Positions 23,195 through 35,600 of a stretch of DNA of 64,000 bases are shown one piece after another. The stretch is from assembly GCA_023213315.1 (NCBI GenBank), contig JAKCPI010031693.1, positions 1 through 64,000 on the forward strand, in the 5' to 3' direction. The position numbers were made by a program, and so were the translations under genes. The notes under the pieces were generated by a model. It did no database searches. It was not told the DNA's origin and saw nothing but the letters and a program-made list of their open reading frames with translations. Each line of letters starts with the position of its first letter. The stretch's first letter is position 1. The stretch is from Euborellia annulipes. Taxonomy: Eukaryota; Arthropoda; Insecta; Dermaptera; Anisolabididae.

Positions 23195-23302
23195 CACAAA
23201 GCGTTTCCAGCGCTACTCTGTATGAAGGCAAGGGTTTGCATGCGCGGCGAAGGGTCCCCCCTGCGCCTGCGCTTTAGGCCACCAGCCGGCTCATGCCAAT
23301 TC
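23195..23302. promoter_or_regulatory. GC-rich putative promoter of the mucin-like membrane gene
   Basis: A CpG-containing island 350-450 bp upstream of the ATG at 22849, in otherwise AT-rich DNA. It contains two NRF1-like sites, TGCATGCGCGG (23238-23248) and CTGCGCCTGCGCT (23261-23273), each about one mismatch from the consensus. No TATA box position can be set with confidence. Confidence 0.35.
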
Positions 23303-23452
23303 AATTCCTTTTACTTGACTAAATTTTTTTTCAATTAAAGATAAAAAATATATTTATTTTTTTCAATAGAAAGCGGATAACGGTTTTTCATCACGGGTTA
23401 AATAATAATTCTTTTAAGAATATTTTTAAAAGATACCGACATAATTCATAAT

Positions 23453-24124
23453 TAGGGCTCGGATTTATAGGCACTAAAAATCTTTAAAATAGGCAGGCAA
23501 CTAAGCACTAAAAATTATTAAAATAGGCACTTAAAAAGGCATTTATTGTAAAAATAGGCACAAAAAAGGCACTTAAAAGGCATTATTTAAGAAATAATAT
23601 AAAAAATTTTAAAAATTGATGTCTTATTTTTGGTAATCTGGTGTGACTGGTCGCATAGCACACAATTTTTTCTTAATTTCGGTAATTTAAAGGCGCATTC
23701 TGTACTTGTTTGCCAGAATATAAATACAAATCAAATTTTTAAGTACTAATTTTTAAAATTTTACATTAAAAATACATTTTTTTTTCGAAAAAAAGTATTT
23801 TTTTTAAATCTCGGGGGGGGGGGAGGAAGGGGTAATTACCCCCTTTACCCCACCCCCTTGAAATATTTTCTTGATAATTCAAAAAAATTTTAAATTTTGC
23901 TCGTAAAAAATTGAAATTGGCTATTTGAACTTAAAATAGGCACTAAAAAAGGCATTTATAGATGAAATAGGCACTAAAACCCAGAATCGGCCAAAAAGGC
24001 ATTATAGGCACTAACAAATGCCTCTTATTTTATTCAGAATTTCATGAAACGTATACATATCATATTGGCCTAAATTTTAAGCCATAAATTAAAAAAAGGC
24101 AAATAGGGCGAAATCCGAGCCCTA
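23453..24124. mobile_element. hAT-like transposon with AAATAGGCAC repeats
   Basis: Ends TAGGGCTCGGATTT / AAATCCGAGCCCTA with 8-bp duplication TTCATAAT (23445-23452, 24125-24132). The interior is a reiterated AAAATAGGCACTAAAA motif and holds a decayed R1 hairpin at about 23631-23713. Confidence 0.8.
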
Positions 24125-24913
24125 TTCATAATACATTCACATACATAATTCATTTTATATTAATATTTTGTCTTGTAATAGTAAACAGAATTTCCAGTGG
24201 AAGGGGAGGATCAAATAAAATTGAATTTTCTTATTTTTTTTTTGTTTTTGTGTAAATGAATATTATTAGGCCTATACATTCAAATAAATTCCCCACGATG
24301 ACTAAATAATAACTGTTAGAGCGAGGGGAGAGAAGAATTTGGGGATATTCAAACCCCTCTTCCTCGAAAAACAAAAAAAAACAAAAATAGAAAATAGATA
24401 AAAAATGATTTAATAGAGAGGAAAATATATAAAATTAGTAAAAATATTCTTTAGTATTCATTTTATACAAGATCCATATATTAATATTTATCTTTTTTAA
24501 TTCCTTTTCTTAACCCCCCCCCCTACCTAACGAAAAAATATTTTCTCTATGATCTTGATCATTTCGTTAACTACTTGTTATATAAAAAAGTAAAAATTGG
24601 TTTGGCCCAAAAACTTTAATATGCAGGACCGCCGCCAACAGAGGGGATATAAATCTGGGGATCGGGGGCTTTTCAGCTCCATCCTTAAGTTTATAATGAA
24701 AAAAGAAATTAAAATTATAGTATTTTTTTTATGAAAAGCCCGGGACCTTAAAACTAATTAAAAAAATATTTTCATGGAATTTTTTTCTCTGGGTGATTCT
24801 GGACCCTTTAGATTCTAAAATAGCTCATAAAAAAAAGAGAATAAATTCGAATTTAAAACTTCAGGCATCTCTTGGGAGTGGGAGGAGGGGGGGGGTCATG
24901 TTAATATACGTAC

Positions 24914-25190
24914 CATTCCACGGTTCCAGGCAGTCCTGCTGATGTGGGTCATTACTTGAGATGTGGAATAAGGGTAAATATATCCGCCAATTGGCCTTTT
25001 CTCCAAAATATGTCTCTATTAAGAAAAAAAATTGTTCAACAAAATATTTAATAATTAAAAAAAATTTCCATACATGAAAAATATTAAGTAATAATCCGTT
25101 TGGAAAGTCTTTTGTGTCCAGTTCGCCTTTCATTTTCCAATAAAACATTATAACCCAATCTGCCAATTCCATTTTGCAATTCGGAAATTC
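24914..25190 (-). CDS. Orphan pair of coding exons, partial gene or alternative 3' exons
   Basis: Two exons, 25074-25190 and 24914-25015, separated by a 58-bp GT-AG intron, join in phase 0. They encode a 73-residue stretch including KMELADWVIMFYWKMKGEL, DFPNGLLLNIFH, RHILEKRPIGGYIYP and HISRTAWNRGM, with a strong donor (GTACGT) at the lower end. Either 25190 follows an acceptor (..TTTCACAG), or translation starts at the ATG at 25172, which has an A at -3 and G at +4. It lies 115 bp after the stop of the 179-aa gene on the same strand. Later exons were not found. The sequence looks like real protein, but I do not recognise it. Confidence 0.35.
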
Positions 25191-25305
25191 CTGTGAAATA
25201 TGCTTCTGAATTCATATAACCAAAAACTAAAAATTATTTTTTCTTTAAATAAGATTTTTAAATAAAAAATTTCTAACAGCAAAAAAAAAAAAAAAAAAAC
25301 TGTAT

Positions 25306-27600
25306 TTAACTATTTCGTGCAGATGAAAGAGGAGGTAACACTTTCGGTGGATGATTATAAACTCGCTCTAAACAACTTAGTAAAGCGTCCTCAGATTCTT
25401 CTAAGCTTTTTAATTCTAAAAAAAATGATAAAACATTAAGCCATCTCTTATTTGACAATATAATCTCTTTTTAGAGAAAAGGGTTACTGGAACAAAAAAA
25501 AGAAAAAATTTTAAAGAACTTTTTCTTTTAGTGCCGAGGTTGCGTTTAATATCAGAACACACAGGTGTCAAAAGTTTACTAGATACGATGAAAGCAAATC
25601 AAATCACTTAAGTGACGGTTCTAAGTGGAGAGGGAAGGGGGTCAGAGAGACCCGCCCGGTATCCTATTGGACACAAGAAAAGAAATAATTTTCTATAAAA
25701 TTTTATTATATTAAAATTTGTTTTGTCAAACAATGGATGAAAGAGAGAGCGAGCAGCCAGGAAATTAACTTCAAATTCCCAGTTGTTCTGAGCTGAATTC
25801 CTGACTGCTTGCAAATGTTTCCAAAAAGATGAACTACATGGCTAGTTAATATCAACATCACTGGTAAGAGGATTTAAAAGCGAACCTGGTAAAGGGGATA
25901 GCCATGGGCGTAGCCAGAGATCTTGTTAGGGGTGGACAACCCCTCGTTAGGGCGAGAGGAGGGGGTTTGCAATTAATATATACATAGATATTTATTTAAA
26001 TAAAAAAAATTAAATTAATGTAGTGGATTGGGGGGTTAAAAAAAAATTTCCAATGGGAAAAATATATATTTGTTTGTTTTTTTTTAATTTTTAGGACAAG
26101 CCAGGGGGGGGGCAATGGCCCCTCCCTGCCTCTTCCTGGCTACCCCCATGGGAATGGCTTACTTTTTCATATTCCCTTTTTACTTTTCTTAATAGAATCA
26201 GTGAAGATAATTTATAAATCTGACACAAGAGGCAGCACTTCCCAAGAGCGCCTTTTAGTTACGCAAAATCTTGTCAGAAAAGGTTAATGTTATGCCTAAT
26301 TAACAGGGGTTCATAGGCTCACAAATAATCAGCTAACCCAACCCCACTTCCCCCATTATAATAGTAATAATAAAAAATAATTTCTATATTTTTTCTTGGT
26401 AAAGAATAAGCTTAAAATTTTTATGTCCTACTCCCAGTGAAATTTATCCATAATGTAGTTAACAACCTCATCTCACGTTTAGAACGAAAATTGACATTAG
26501 TTTTTTACTTTGCTGAATAAAATCCACTTGATATATGCTTCGTTTACGATTTCTATATAATCTCGCTATACGGTCAGCAGTTTCTTGAGTTAAAGCCTTT
26601 ATTTGCAAATAAAATTATTTACTATTCGAATTTATAAAATAGAAAATAAAAATAAAACTTGTTACCTCGCTCTTTTCCTCTGCTAAAAATATTTTTTGTT
26701 CTTCTGGTCTAACAATATAATGTAATACATGATGTATTCTGTAAAATTAGAATTGAAATTAAGAGCAACGTATAAAATAATTGTTATATCTAGTATACCT
26801 GACCCGTACTACGATGGTGAATGGATTATTATCCTACATATTTATATTATTATTAATACGAGCACCAGGATGGTAGTCAAAAAGCCTGATGGGATGGGGG
26901 GGCTCGAATATTCCGAGAGGTATATCCCACCTCCTTGCAACGGTCCTGCCGGGGCGCTGAAAAGATCAGGGTTTGTATTTAATTTGCTCCCCCTCCTCCC
27001 TCCCCCACAAATATCGATTTTAAAAATGTTGTTGAGGTTGGGAGATAATCCTCCAAAATTTCTCCTCAGTGAAAAACTCATACTCATTTTGACTAACAGT
27101 AAGAATTTTGGCAAGATTAAAAAGAATAAATAGACATTAGCTTCTCGCACCGGAGTCCCGGGTTCGCTTCCCGTCCCAAGCGAGAAAAATTTATTTCATT
27201 TGATTTGACTGCAAACTACTCATTTGAAATAAATAGGGATAGGGTCTAAATGGCCTTAGATGCCGAAAAATACCTTAAAAAAAAGAATAAATAAATAAAA
27301 ATTGCAATCAAAACATTACGCAGGTGGTTTAATTCTAAAAACTTCTTTCGGCATCATAGATTGTTAATTTTTTTAAATTGCTTATCGCCTAGCCAGGGTC
27401 ATAGATTGTTTATACTTTTTATTTTTCTGAGGTTACGCAAGCATCTCTAATAAAGAGATGTATTTTTAAGAAATCATTTTTTTTTAAGTGGAAGGGATAA
27501 ATTTAATGTCTTAATTATTAAAAAAAACTTACGGTGGAACTTTTGAATACGGTGGATAAGTAAAATCTCTGGAATAAGTGGTTGAAAAACTCATACTCAT
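25306..27600 (-). CDS. Unrecognised six-exon gene, 179-aa protein
   Basis: Exons: 27533-27600, 26666-26738, 26509-26596, 25770-25860, 25520-25578, 25306-25466. Sum 540 bp, one open frame across all five junctions, ending TAA. The protein starts MSMSFSTTYSRDFTYPPYSK, continues PPIHHVLHYIVRPEEQKIF and LTQETADRIARLYRNRKRS, and ends NHPPKVLPPLSSARNS. It is mostly predicted helical and basic, with no signal peptide or membrane segment. An LYR triplet lies in RIARLYRNRK, but the context is not that of a typical LYR-motif protein. The donors of exons 4 and 5 (GTTAAT, GTTCTT) are weak, so that part is less sure than exons 1-3 and 6. I do not recognise the family. The segment around the start (27570-27600) has a look-alike at about 27067-27110, suggesting a small local duplication. 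The intron between exons 1 and 2 holds a tRNA-SINE (about 27130-27280). Confidence 0.5.
25903..26155. mobile_element. MITE with CCATGGGCGTAGCCAG ends
   Basis: Left end CCATGGGCGTAGCCAG, right end CTGGCTACCCCCATGG, G-run inside. Located in an intron of the 179-aa gene. The flanking octamers match only partly. Confidence 0.5.
27130..27285 (+). repeat. tRNA-derived SINE (family 2) in an intron of the 179-aa gene
   Basis: B box GGGTTCGCTTCCC followed by a body ending GGCCTTAGATGCCGAAAA. Fragments of the same 3' end recur at about 17370, 17620 and 36480. Confidence 0.5.
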
Positions 27601-27810
27601 TTTGACCGGGAGTTTTAGTAAGATATTTCTAAAAAATAAATATAAATTTAAATCAAAATATTACGCAGGTGGTTTTTTCTAAAAAGAGCTGCCAATAGGA
27701 TTTTGTTTTCCTTCTTTCGGCATCATAGATCGTTTATAATTTTTATTTTTATTTATTTTTTTTTTTAATAAAAAACATTCACACTTTTTTCTCATTCACA
27801 CTCACATCCA

Positions 27811-28181
27811 CAGGGGCGCCGGAACGAAGGGAGGGGGCAAAAATTTTTTTTTAGAAAATTAAAATAATTTAATATGTTTAAATAGTATAAAACAAAAACA
27901 AATCTACTATAAAGCTTTAAAAATTTTAAATAAAATCACAATTTTAATAAAATTAAAATTTTAAAAAATTTGGTAGTGATTTTATCAAAAATTTGGAAAA
28001 AATGAATTTCTTGCTCTTTTAATTTTTTTTAATTTAGAAGATTTATTTTTCAAAAGTAAAAATATATCATTTTTAAAAATAAATGAAATAAAAAGAAATT
28101 TTGCCCCCCTCTGCCCCCCCCCCCCTGTAGGATGCCAGGGGGGAGGGCAATGTACCCTTCCCCCCAGTTCCGGCGCCTATG
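27811..28181. mobile_element. GGCGCCGGAAC-ended MITE, copy 1
   Basis: Ends CAGGGGCGCCGGAAC / GTTCCGGCGCCTATG with G- and C-runs just inside. Nearly the same body as the copy at 29503. Left flank is a SINE tail; no target duplication is visible. Confidence 0.6.
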
Positions 28182-28279
28182 ATCATATTTATTTTACAAT
28201 TTGACATAATGTTGCGAAGTTTCTTGAAAATGTTTTCAGCATTGAATTTGTTGTTTGCTAGCCATATTTGTAAATATTA

Positions 28280-28385
28280 TTATTTACTCGCCAGTTAACA
28301 AGAGCTTCGTGTGACGGGCTAATCGCCAATCGCTTCTACTAGAAGGCAGCGACCGAACGTCGCTTACATCCATCTTGCTGCTTTG
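28280..28385. promoter_or_regulatory. Balanced-composition patch upstream of the 179-aa gene
   Basis: Contains CCATCTTG (28370-28377), the same YY1-like octamer as upstream of THADA, within a higher-GC stretch about 700 bp above the ATG at 27600. An inserted MITE (27811-28181) lies between. Weak evidence. Confidence 0.15.
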
Positions 28386-28394
28386 GTTTTTAAG

Positions 28395-28552
28395 CAATCG
28401 TGTTTACACACACACACACACAGACATAATGCCCAAAATGGTATTTTTGGACTCAGGGAGGTCTAAAACGTGGAGAAACATTAAAATCTCGAAGTCGAAT
28501 TTTTTTACGATTACAATACTTTCTCTTTATATTCTATACGAGAAAGTTCCCT
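28395..28552 (-). repeat. Diverged R1 end fragment
   Basis: (CA)n, a decayed CATGTCGCG block, CTCGAAGTCGAATT and an ACTTTCTCTTTATA..GAGAAAGT end. Confidence 0.4.
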
Positions 28553-28871
28553 TCTATCCGCCCTTGATATAGACCTATTTAGTTTCAGATTTTCAATTCC
28601 TTGAAACTTAATTTTACTTTAGAAAATATAAAATTTTTGAGATGATTACGGGGCTACGAATTTCGTTTTTCAGTATTATAATTATTAATTAATTATTAAT
28701 TATTAATTTAGAAAATATAATATTTTTTAATGTATTTTGACTATAAGACTATATATAATAAATTTAATTAATTGTTAATATTTATTATTATTATTAATTT
28801 ATTTATTCTTCATTAATTAATTTTATTTTTTAATAAAGTAAATTAAACCAAACTTGTATTAAAAATATGGT

Positions 28872-29228
28872 CTTTGTAACAGGAGTGATCAGGAGAATAG
28901 AATAGTAAAGGAGTGTGTTGGCGCCAATAAAAAAAAGAACCTCCTCTCTGTTTTTAATCTCCTGGTATTCTTTGGTAATTTATCGTATAAATTAAGAAGA
29001 TATTTCAGGCTGATTAGTGCTGCTACCCTGTGGAGACTTTTAGAATTATAAGTATAGTTTTTAAAGTTTCCACAAGAGTGCAGCACAAATCAGATATTTT
29101 ATTCAATTTATATGATAAATTATCAATGATTAATACCCGGGGATTAAAAACAGAGAGGAGGTTTTTTTTTTTTTGGCGCCAACACACTCCTTTACTATTC
29201 TATTCTCCTGATCACTCCTGTTACAAAG
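28872..29228. repeat. Foldback element, arms about 110 bp
   Basis: CTTTGTAACAGGAGTGATCA at the left and its inverse at the right; arms run through TGTTGGCGCCAA and CAGAGAGGAGG. The loop is about 130 bp. Confidence 0.65.
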
Positions 29229-29502
29229 ACATACATTTTTTATCGTCAAAAACATTGTTTTCTAAATTAAATACTACGAGATTTCAAAGTTATTATTCCA
29301 CCGATTTTACTATTATACATAATACTGAAGAACGAAATTCGCAGCCCTATAGGCCTATTTTCTAAAATAAAAGTAAAAACATTTGAGAAAGAAAAAATTG
29401 TTTACAAGGCATTATTTCCAAATATTTCGAAATTCACGGAAGAAGGGATGTCGGCCGCCCGATACGTCTCTGAAATATTTGGAAATATTATATTGCTTTG
29501 TA

Positions 29503-29801
29503 CAGGGGCGCCGGAACGAATTTGAATCAGGGGGGGGGCAAAAAAATTTTTTTTAGAAAATTTAAATAATTTAATATGTTTAAATAGTTTAAAACAAAAA
29601 CAAATCTACTATAAAACTTTAAAAATTTTAAATAAAATCACAATTTTAATAAAATTAAAATTTTAAAAAATTTGGTAGTGATTTTATAATAAATGAAATA
29701 AAAGAAGAAATTTTGCCCCCCCTCTGCCCCCCCCCTGTAGGATGCCAGGGGGGGCAATGTATGTACCCTTGCCCCCCCCCCCCCCAGTTCCGGCGCCTAT
29801 G
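29503..29801. mobile_element. GGCGCCGGAAC-ended MITE, copy 2
   Basis: Same orientation and body as copy 1, but shorter. Right flank continues directly into a minus-oriented SINE (CACAGTCTTCTCGGCAAC). Confidence 0.6.
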
Positions 29802-30004
29802 CACAGTCTTCTCGGCAACTTAGGCCATTTAAGACTTTGACGATAACCGTTATATTAATAATATATATATTTGGGGTCCAGGTATTTCTATTTAAGTCAT
29901 TTGGTTTCCAAATGCCTTAAATAAAATTATTGGACTGCCTGGGGTCCGAACCCGCGACGTTCGGTATAGAAGGTAGGCACGCTACCAACTACTCCAAGCC
30001 CCGT
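29802..30004 (-). repeat. tRNA-derived SINE (family 1)
   Basis: Tail block GTCTTCTCGGCAACTTAGG through B box (minus) and head GCTACCAACTACTCCAAGCC. Its left part is cut off by the GGCGCC-ended MITE. Confidence 0.6.
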
Positions 30005-30049
30005 GGGCTTTTATTTTTCTTCCAGGAAGTAAAAAAGAAGAACCCTTAG

Positions 30050-30152
30050 GCTTGGTGTAGTTGGTAGCGCGTCTGCCTTTTATACAAAGGGTCGCGGGTT
30101 CGGATACCAGGCAGTCCGATGATTTTATTTAAGCCATTTGGATACCAAGACC
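30050..30152 (+). repeat. tRNA-derived SINE (family 1), 5' part
   Basis: GGCTTGGTGTAGTTGGTAGC head, GGGTTCGGATACC B-box region, stops after GGATACCAA. Confidence 0.6.
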
Positions 30153-30479
30153 GCCTTGATATCGGTGCCTTTTTGTTCGGTAAGCCGATGCTAGCGAGGC
30201 TGAAAAAAACGCACCAAATTTTCACTAGGTGATGTCCATTCCCTGCTTAAAAGATTCCCTGGAGCGATCGAGTGCCATGACGTCATACGGCTGTCAGCTC
30301 ACAGAAATGCGGGGCATAGCTTCACTTTTCAAAGTTGAATATTTAATGTAAAAATAAATTTAAAAAAAAAAAATAAATAAATAAAAAATACAGGTCCCTT
30401 AAAATTGTCACTTTCAATCAAAATCAACAATAAAAAAAAAATTCATGACACAAGCCCTTTTTTTTTCTTTTTTTTTTTT

Positions 30480-30737
30480 TTAAACATTCACACTTTTTTC
30501 TCATTCACACTCACATTCACACACACATTCATACAGTCTTTTCGGCAACTTAGGCCATATAAGACTTTGACGATAACCGTTGTAGAGAATATATCTATTG
30601 TGGGGTCAGGCATTTCTATTTAAGTCATCTGGTATCCAAATGGCTTAAATAAAATCATCGGACTGCCTGGGTCCGAACCCGCGACGTTTGGTATAGGAGG
30701 TAGGCGCGCTACTTACTACGCCAAACCCGGGGGCCAC
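30480..30737 (-). repeat. tRNA-derived SINE (family 1), near full length
   Basis: Most complete minus copy: poly-A/T end, CATTCACACTTTTTTCTC tail, GGCAACTTAGGCC, and tRNA-like head to about 30735. Confidence 0.65.
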
Positions 30738-31528
30738 AACCCCTTTGGAAAGGAAGGAATAAACAACAATTATTAATATATTAAATTTAGTATATACAAA
30801 TTTTTATTTTTATAAGTTATTACAATAAAACTTTTAAATATAAAATCTTTTATACGACAGAGTTAGATATCGGTGGTCCCTAGTTATTTAAAAAATTTTC
30901 TAATTTGACTATTTATTTAAATTCTTGATGTAATTTACGTTCTATACAATTTCTATTTCTTATCTTATGTTTATTTATAATAGAAAAAAATAATACTAAT
31001 TTTCTTTGGAATCGAATCCAGGGCGAAGAATATTGGCACACATCATAATAATAGTAATTTTTGTATTATTATTATACATACAATAAGTTAGGAAAGAGCA
31101 AGTACAAGTGAAGCAAAGAACACAAAGCCTTTGCATGCCAAATCCGAAAGAGACATTTCACATTCTTTTATTTTTTCCTAATTAAGTCTAAATTTTGTCG
31201 ATAAAAATTTGAATTATTTTGTCTTTAAACAAACATTTAAATCCCAGCATTATTCACGGCTTGAATAGTTGGGTTCCCTGCCTTTGCATTTGCCCTTCCT
31301 GAAGTAGAAAAGAAATACAGGTCTATTGTCTAAGCAAAAACGTTAACTTTAAACATCTGAAATCAGGGTTAATTCATTTTAACACTTCATGTCTAGGAGC
31401 TGCATTTAATATTTTAACACCGTATTAAATGCATCAAAATGGCGTCTAACCAAAAACTATGGTTATGATTTTGACAGCTTTGAGATAAATGCAACATGTT
31501 AATGTCGCTGTTAAAACTTGATTTAGAG

Positions 31529-31850
31529 CAGAGTTTCCCAACCATTTGAAGTTCACGGCACTCTTGGGAATAACATTACACACTAGGGGCACCCATAGGC
31601 GCAACCAGGGGGGGGGGGGGGTTAGGGTTTTAACCCTAACGGTCGCAGTTCGGTTTCCTTAGATTAAAAAAAATATAAAACAACTAGGGAATTCTCGGCT
31701 AATGTCAAAAGAGTGAACTTGTGAAGTGTAAGCCAGCGCCCCCTGGGTGACTTGGAGTCCTATAGTAAAGATTAACCTTTAGTTTATCTCAATATCTCGA
31801 GGCACCCCTTAGCCAATCACGCGCAGGAGCACATCAGTTGGGAATCACTG
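31529..31850. mobile_element. hAT-like element with CAGAGTTTCCCAACC ends
   Basis: Ends CAGAGTTTCCCAAC / GTTGGGAATCACTG. Flanking octamers ATTTAGAG and GTTTAGAG differ at one base. A G-rich MITE fragment (about 31592-31640) lies inside. Confidence 0.6.
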
Positions 31851-32685
31851 GTTTAGAGAATAGCTTTTTTAACGTTGATGTTATTACTTTACTTTTTAAC
31901 ACCCAATTTATGATGTTAAATTTTAACTTTTGTTTTTAGAGAATAGACCTGATAGGGATTTAATTAACATTTGAACATTTTCAACAAGTCTATTCAATAG
32001 AATTTTCAATCACTTTTAGGGATATTTTTTCTATGGACATTTAGATAATTAAACACTTAACAATGAACATCCACTTGAATATATATAAATAACCTATTGA
32101 ATTTAAACTTTGTAAATCAGCTTTGATTACAAAATGTATGTTATTATCCCAAATCTCATTTCTCTTTGTTCGTTGCAGAGAATGCGATTGCGCGATCTCT
32201 TTTATCAGTTAAGTCATAACGTATCCTTTTCATCGTGAAGAGGATTTGACGAGTACAATTAAATATAATGTGGGATCGCATTACGAATATTTAAAATGTC
32301 TTCTTATTGTTTTTTTTTTATGAAGTGAATTTGTATTCCTTTAGTAGATTTAGTTTTTATATATTCATCATACTATATATATGGTCGATGTTATGTATAA
32401 AGGAACCAAGCGCCATTATGATAGAAATTGAGATAAGACTGCCATCTTGTAGGGAAAAAGAAGATTTACCTCTTTATTTAAATCACAACATTATTGCTCT
32501 GTGCACTTTTTTTGTATAAAACAAAAAAAAAGTAATTGCCATTGGATTTGTTTATAATTGTGAAAGTGAAATGCCCTTTATCTCAGATTTAGATTAATGG
32601 CGCTTGGTTCCTTCATGCATAACATGGTCCTTATAGAATTTTTATTTCTAATTTATTTTTGAATTTTAGGAGGAAGGAAGTAATC

Positions 32686-35600
32686 TTATTCTTCACTGGT
32701 TTCCTGAGTCGTTGCTTCTGCTATTTTAGTTAGTTTATAAACTTCAAGTAAATGTTTATTATGTTCTGGCACAAGAAAATGTTCTGCATTTCGTTGGAAA
32801 TTATTAGAGGTTAATGAAGTGGTTGATGAAGATAAAGATGGAGATTGCAAGTGAGGATCTTGATTTTGTGATAAATGATTAATTAATTCTTCTAAAGATC
32901 CATTATGAAGAATTCCTGAACGTTGATGAAACCAATTCTGAAAATTGTATATATGTTTATTAAATGGAGAATCGCTTTTACAGAACAGTTATAAAATTAT
33001 TTTAAAATGATAGAAAAAAAATGAATATTTGCGTGGTCATTTATTTGCAGTGGGGAAAAACAAAATTTAGAAATTTACCTAAATTTTATAAACTTATGAA
33101 AGAAAGTAAGCTCCAAATTTCACGTCGATATGGTCTTGTCAAGTGCAGTGAGGTCAAATTTCAGCGATATTAGACAATTTTTCAAAAAAAGCGCATTTAT
33201 TGCCAAATCTTGGCACCTAAGATAAAAATTCATTATATATTTTATGTAGCCAAATTTAGTTCTTTGTAATTTTGCTTCTAGTTATATAGTTTTCCTGACT
33301 TATGTGGAATGTTATATATAGTTTATAGTTTGCGATTTCTCTTTCTTTATCAAATATAACTTTTTCAAATATTTTATTTATAAATTTTAGTGAATAAAAC
33401 AAAAGTATAAACAAAAATATTTGTAAAAATAGGGAAAGATTTAAAAAGTGAACTTTGACCTCATTGCTAGTCGACTGTTCAGATGTCGAATGATTTGTCG
33501 GCTCGTGAAATATGTGGGCTAACTTTTCATGTAGTTAGATTATTTAAAGGGATTTAAAAAAATAAAAGAAAATAAGAACCTTAATATAAATATATATATA
33601 TACCTTTAATGAATCATTTAATGGAATTTTGGTTATTTCTTTTTTGAGAGACCAAACAGTTTTAAGTTGTTCGCTTATTATTTCAACTATAGGAACAACT
33701 TCAGAATAAACGTTCATTTCTCCTTTGTCGAAAACTCCAATGCCATTATCCAATTCCTGGAAAATAAATAATAATAATTAATAATAATAAACCACCGATA
33801 ACAAGGGCTCAGACAGAGGAGGCAGGGAGATAAATACCCGGAGCCCCCTGTGGACATTTTTAACCATGGAGGAAATGAGCTAAGAGGTTGAAATTTTATA
33901 TTTAAGTTAGGCACCCCCCGAACTCGAGGAAATAAGCTTTTAAACAAAATCGACCAAAAAGTATTAGTAGTTTACTGATTTACTTTTTCAGTTTTTTTTT
34001 TCATTTTCTCAAAATTCGCTCCAACGATTTTGTTTAAAATTCATGAATCAACTATTTTTTTGATTCTCTTCAAAAAGTATATCAGTGAAATTTTTCGTGA
34101 AAATTGTTTGAAGTTCACTTTACTGATGTGGAAGCTCAGCGCCTCTATGAATCGCGTGGTCAAGTTTGGAACTAAGGTCCTAAGGGCAACTAAATATATC
34201 TTGACACAAAGAAAGTTGTGTGCTGTGCGCCAGTCACACCAGATTTTTAAATATAATGATTATTTCTGGAGAAAACTAAAATAAAATACCTGTATAGGCG
34301 ATGGATCATGAAGGCACCAAGTGATCAAAGCCGTTAAACATTCCAAGGGCGCCTTTTCAAGTGTAGTATTTAGGAATGTTTTAATAAATATTTCATAAGC
34401 TCGTAAACCAACAACAGAGAGGAGTTTCGAATCAGCAACATGATAAAATGGATTTTCAGCTATGCAAGTCTCTTTTTCTAAAATACTTATAACTTTTTCT
34501 CTTATTATTGCTTCATCATCTTGGAGAAGTGTTAGCAAAGCCGTCCATGAGGAACATATTTCGATATCTAAAAAAAAAAAAACATTTTTAATATTATTTG
34601 GTAAAAAATTTTAAATAAGGCTGTTTATTTATTTTTATAGATATAAAAAACTACTTCTTTTGATAAAATTGGAAAAAACTAAAAAAGTAGATCAGTCAAG
34701 TCAGGGGCGTATATAGAATTTTTCGGAGAGGGAGGGGGGGGGGGGCTGAACTCTATTTTAAATACCCCCCCCCCCCTCCCATAAACAAAATATTTTTAAA
34801 ATACCGGATATACCTGAGGCCCGAGGGACCCTCCTCTCAAAGACAAATTTTCATTAAATTTTTTTTTTTCATTTCTTTTATTTTATTACTTTTATTTACT
34901 TTCTCAATCAAAAATATAGATATTGGCCGTATACCCGTTTATATGTATATAGATTTGAAAAATTTCGGGGGGGGGACTCCCTCCTCCCCCCCCCTCCTAT
35001 TTATACGCCCTTGAGTCAAGTACTAATACAAGAAGATTCCCAAAGATGAACACTAACGCAATTCGTTTTGTTTACAAGAAATGGTATATATTTAAAATTT
35101 GAAAGAAATCGTTAGAAATCGTTGCTAGTTTATTAGTATAAGATAAGATATATTTTATCGAAGCAATATTTACCAGAAAATAGTGTATTATTAAAAAGCA
35201 GTAATCGCCAATTAGAAGCAAATATTTCCGAGACAGCATAACGACATTCAGGCGAATATTCTGATAAGGTAAATTGCATCAAAATATTTGTTAAACGTGT
35301 CAAATCATTTTCTTTGAGATCTTTAAATTCAAAATTCCTTAATAAAGAAGATAAACAGGGAAGAATTGCTCCGCCAATAAATGTCTCATGTTCATTTGGA
35401 TTTTCGCAAAAATCTAAAAGTTTTCCAAGTTGTTCTGATTTTTTTAACCAGTTAGGGAAATATTGCAGAGCAATATACCGTTTTAATCTTTTTTCTGGAT
35501 ATTCGTTTAGCTGGGATTCTGCGATCAATGTTAACTCTAACGATGAATTATTAATAAATGATGATGGTTCTTCTTTTAATAAATAATCCAGTGCAATTAG

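Noticed and set aside
26842..27150. Open frames on both strands around 26.8-27.1 kb
   Set aside because: They overlap an intron of the 179-aa gene and GC-rich repeat sequence; no splice-compatible exon.
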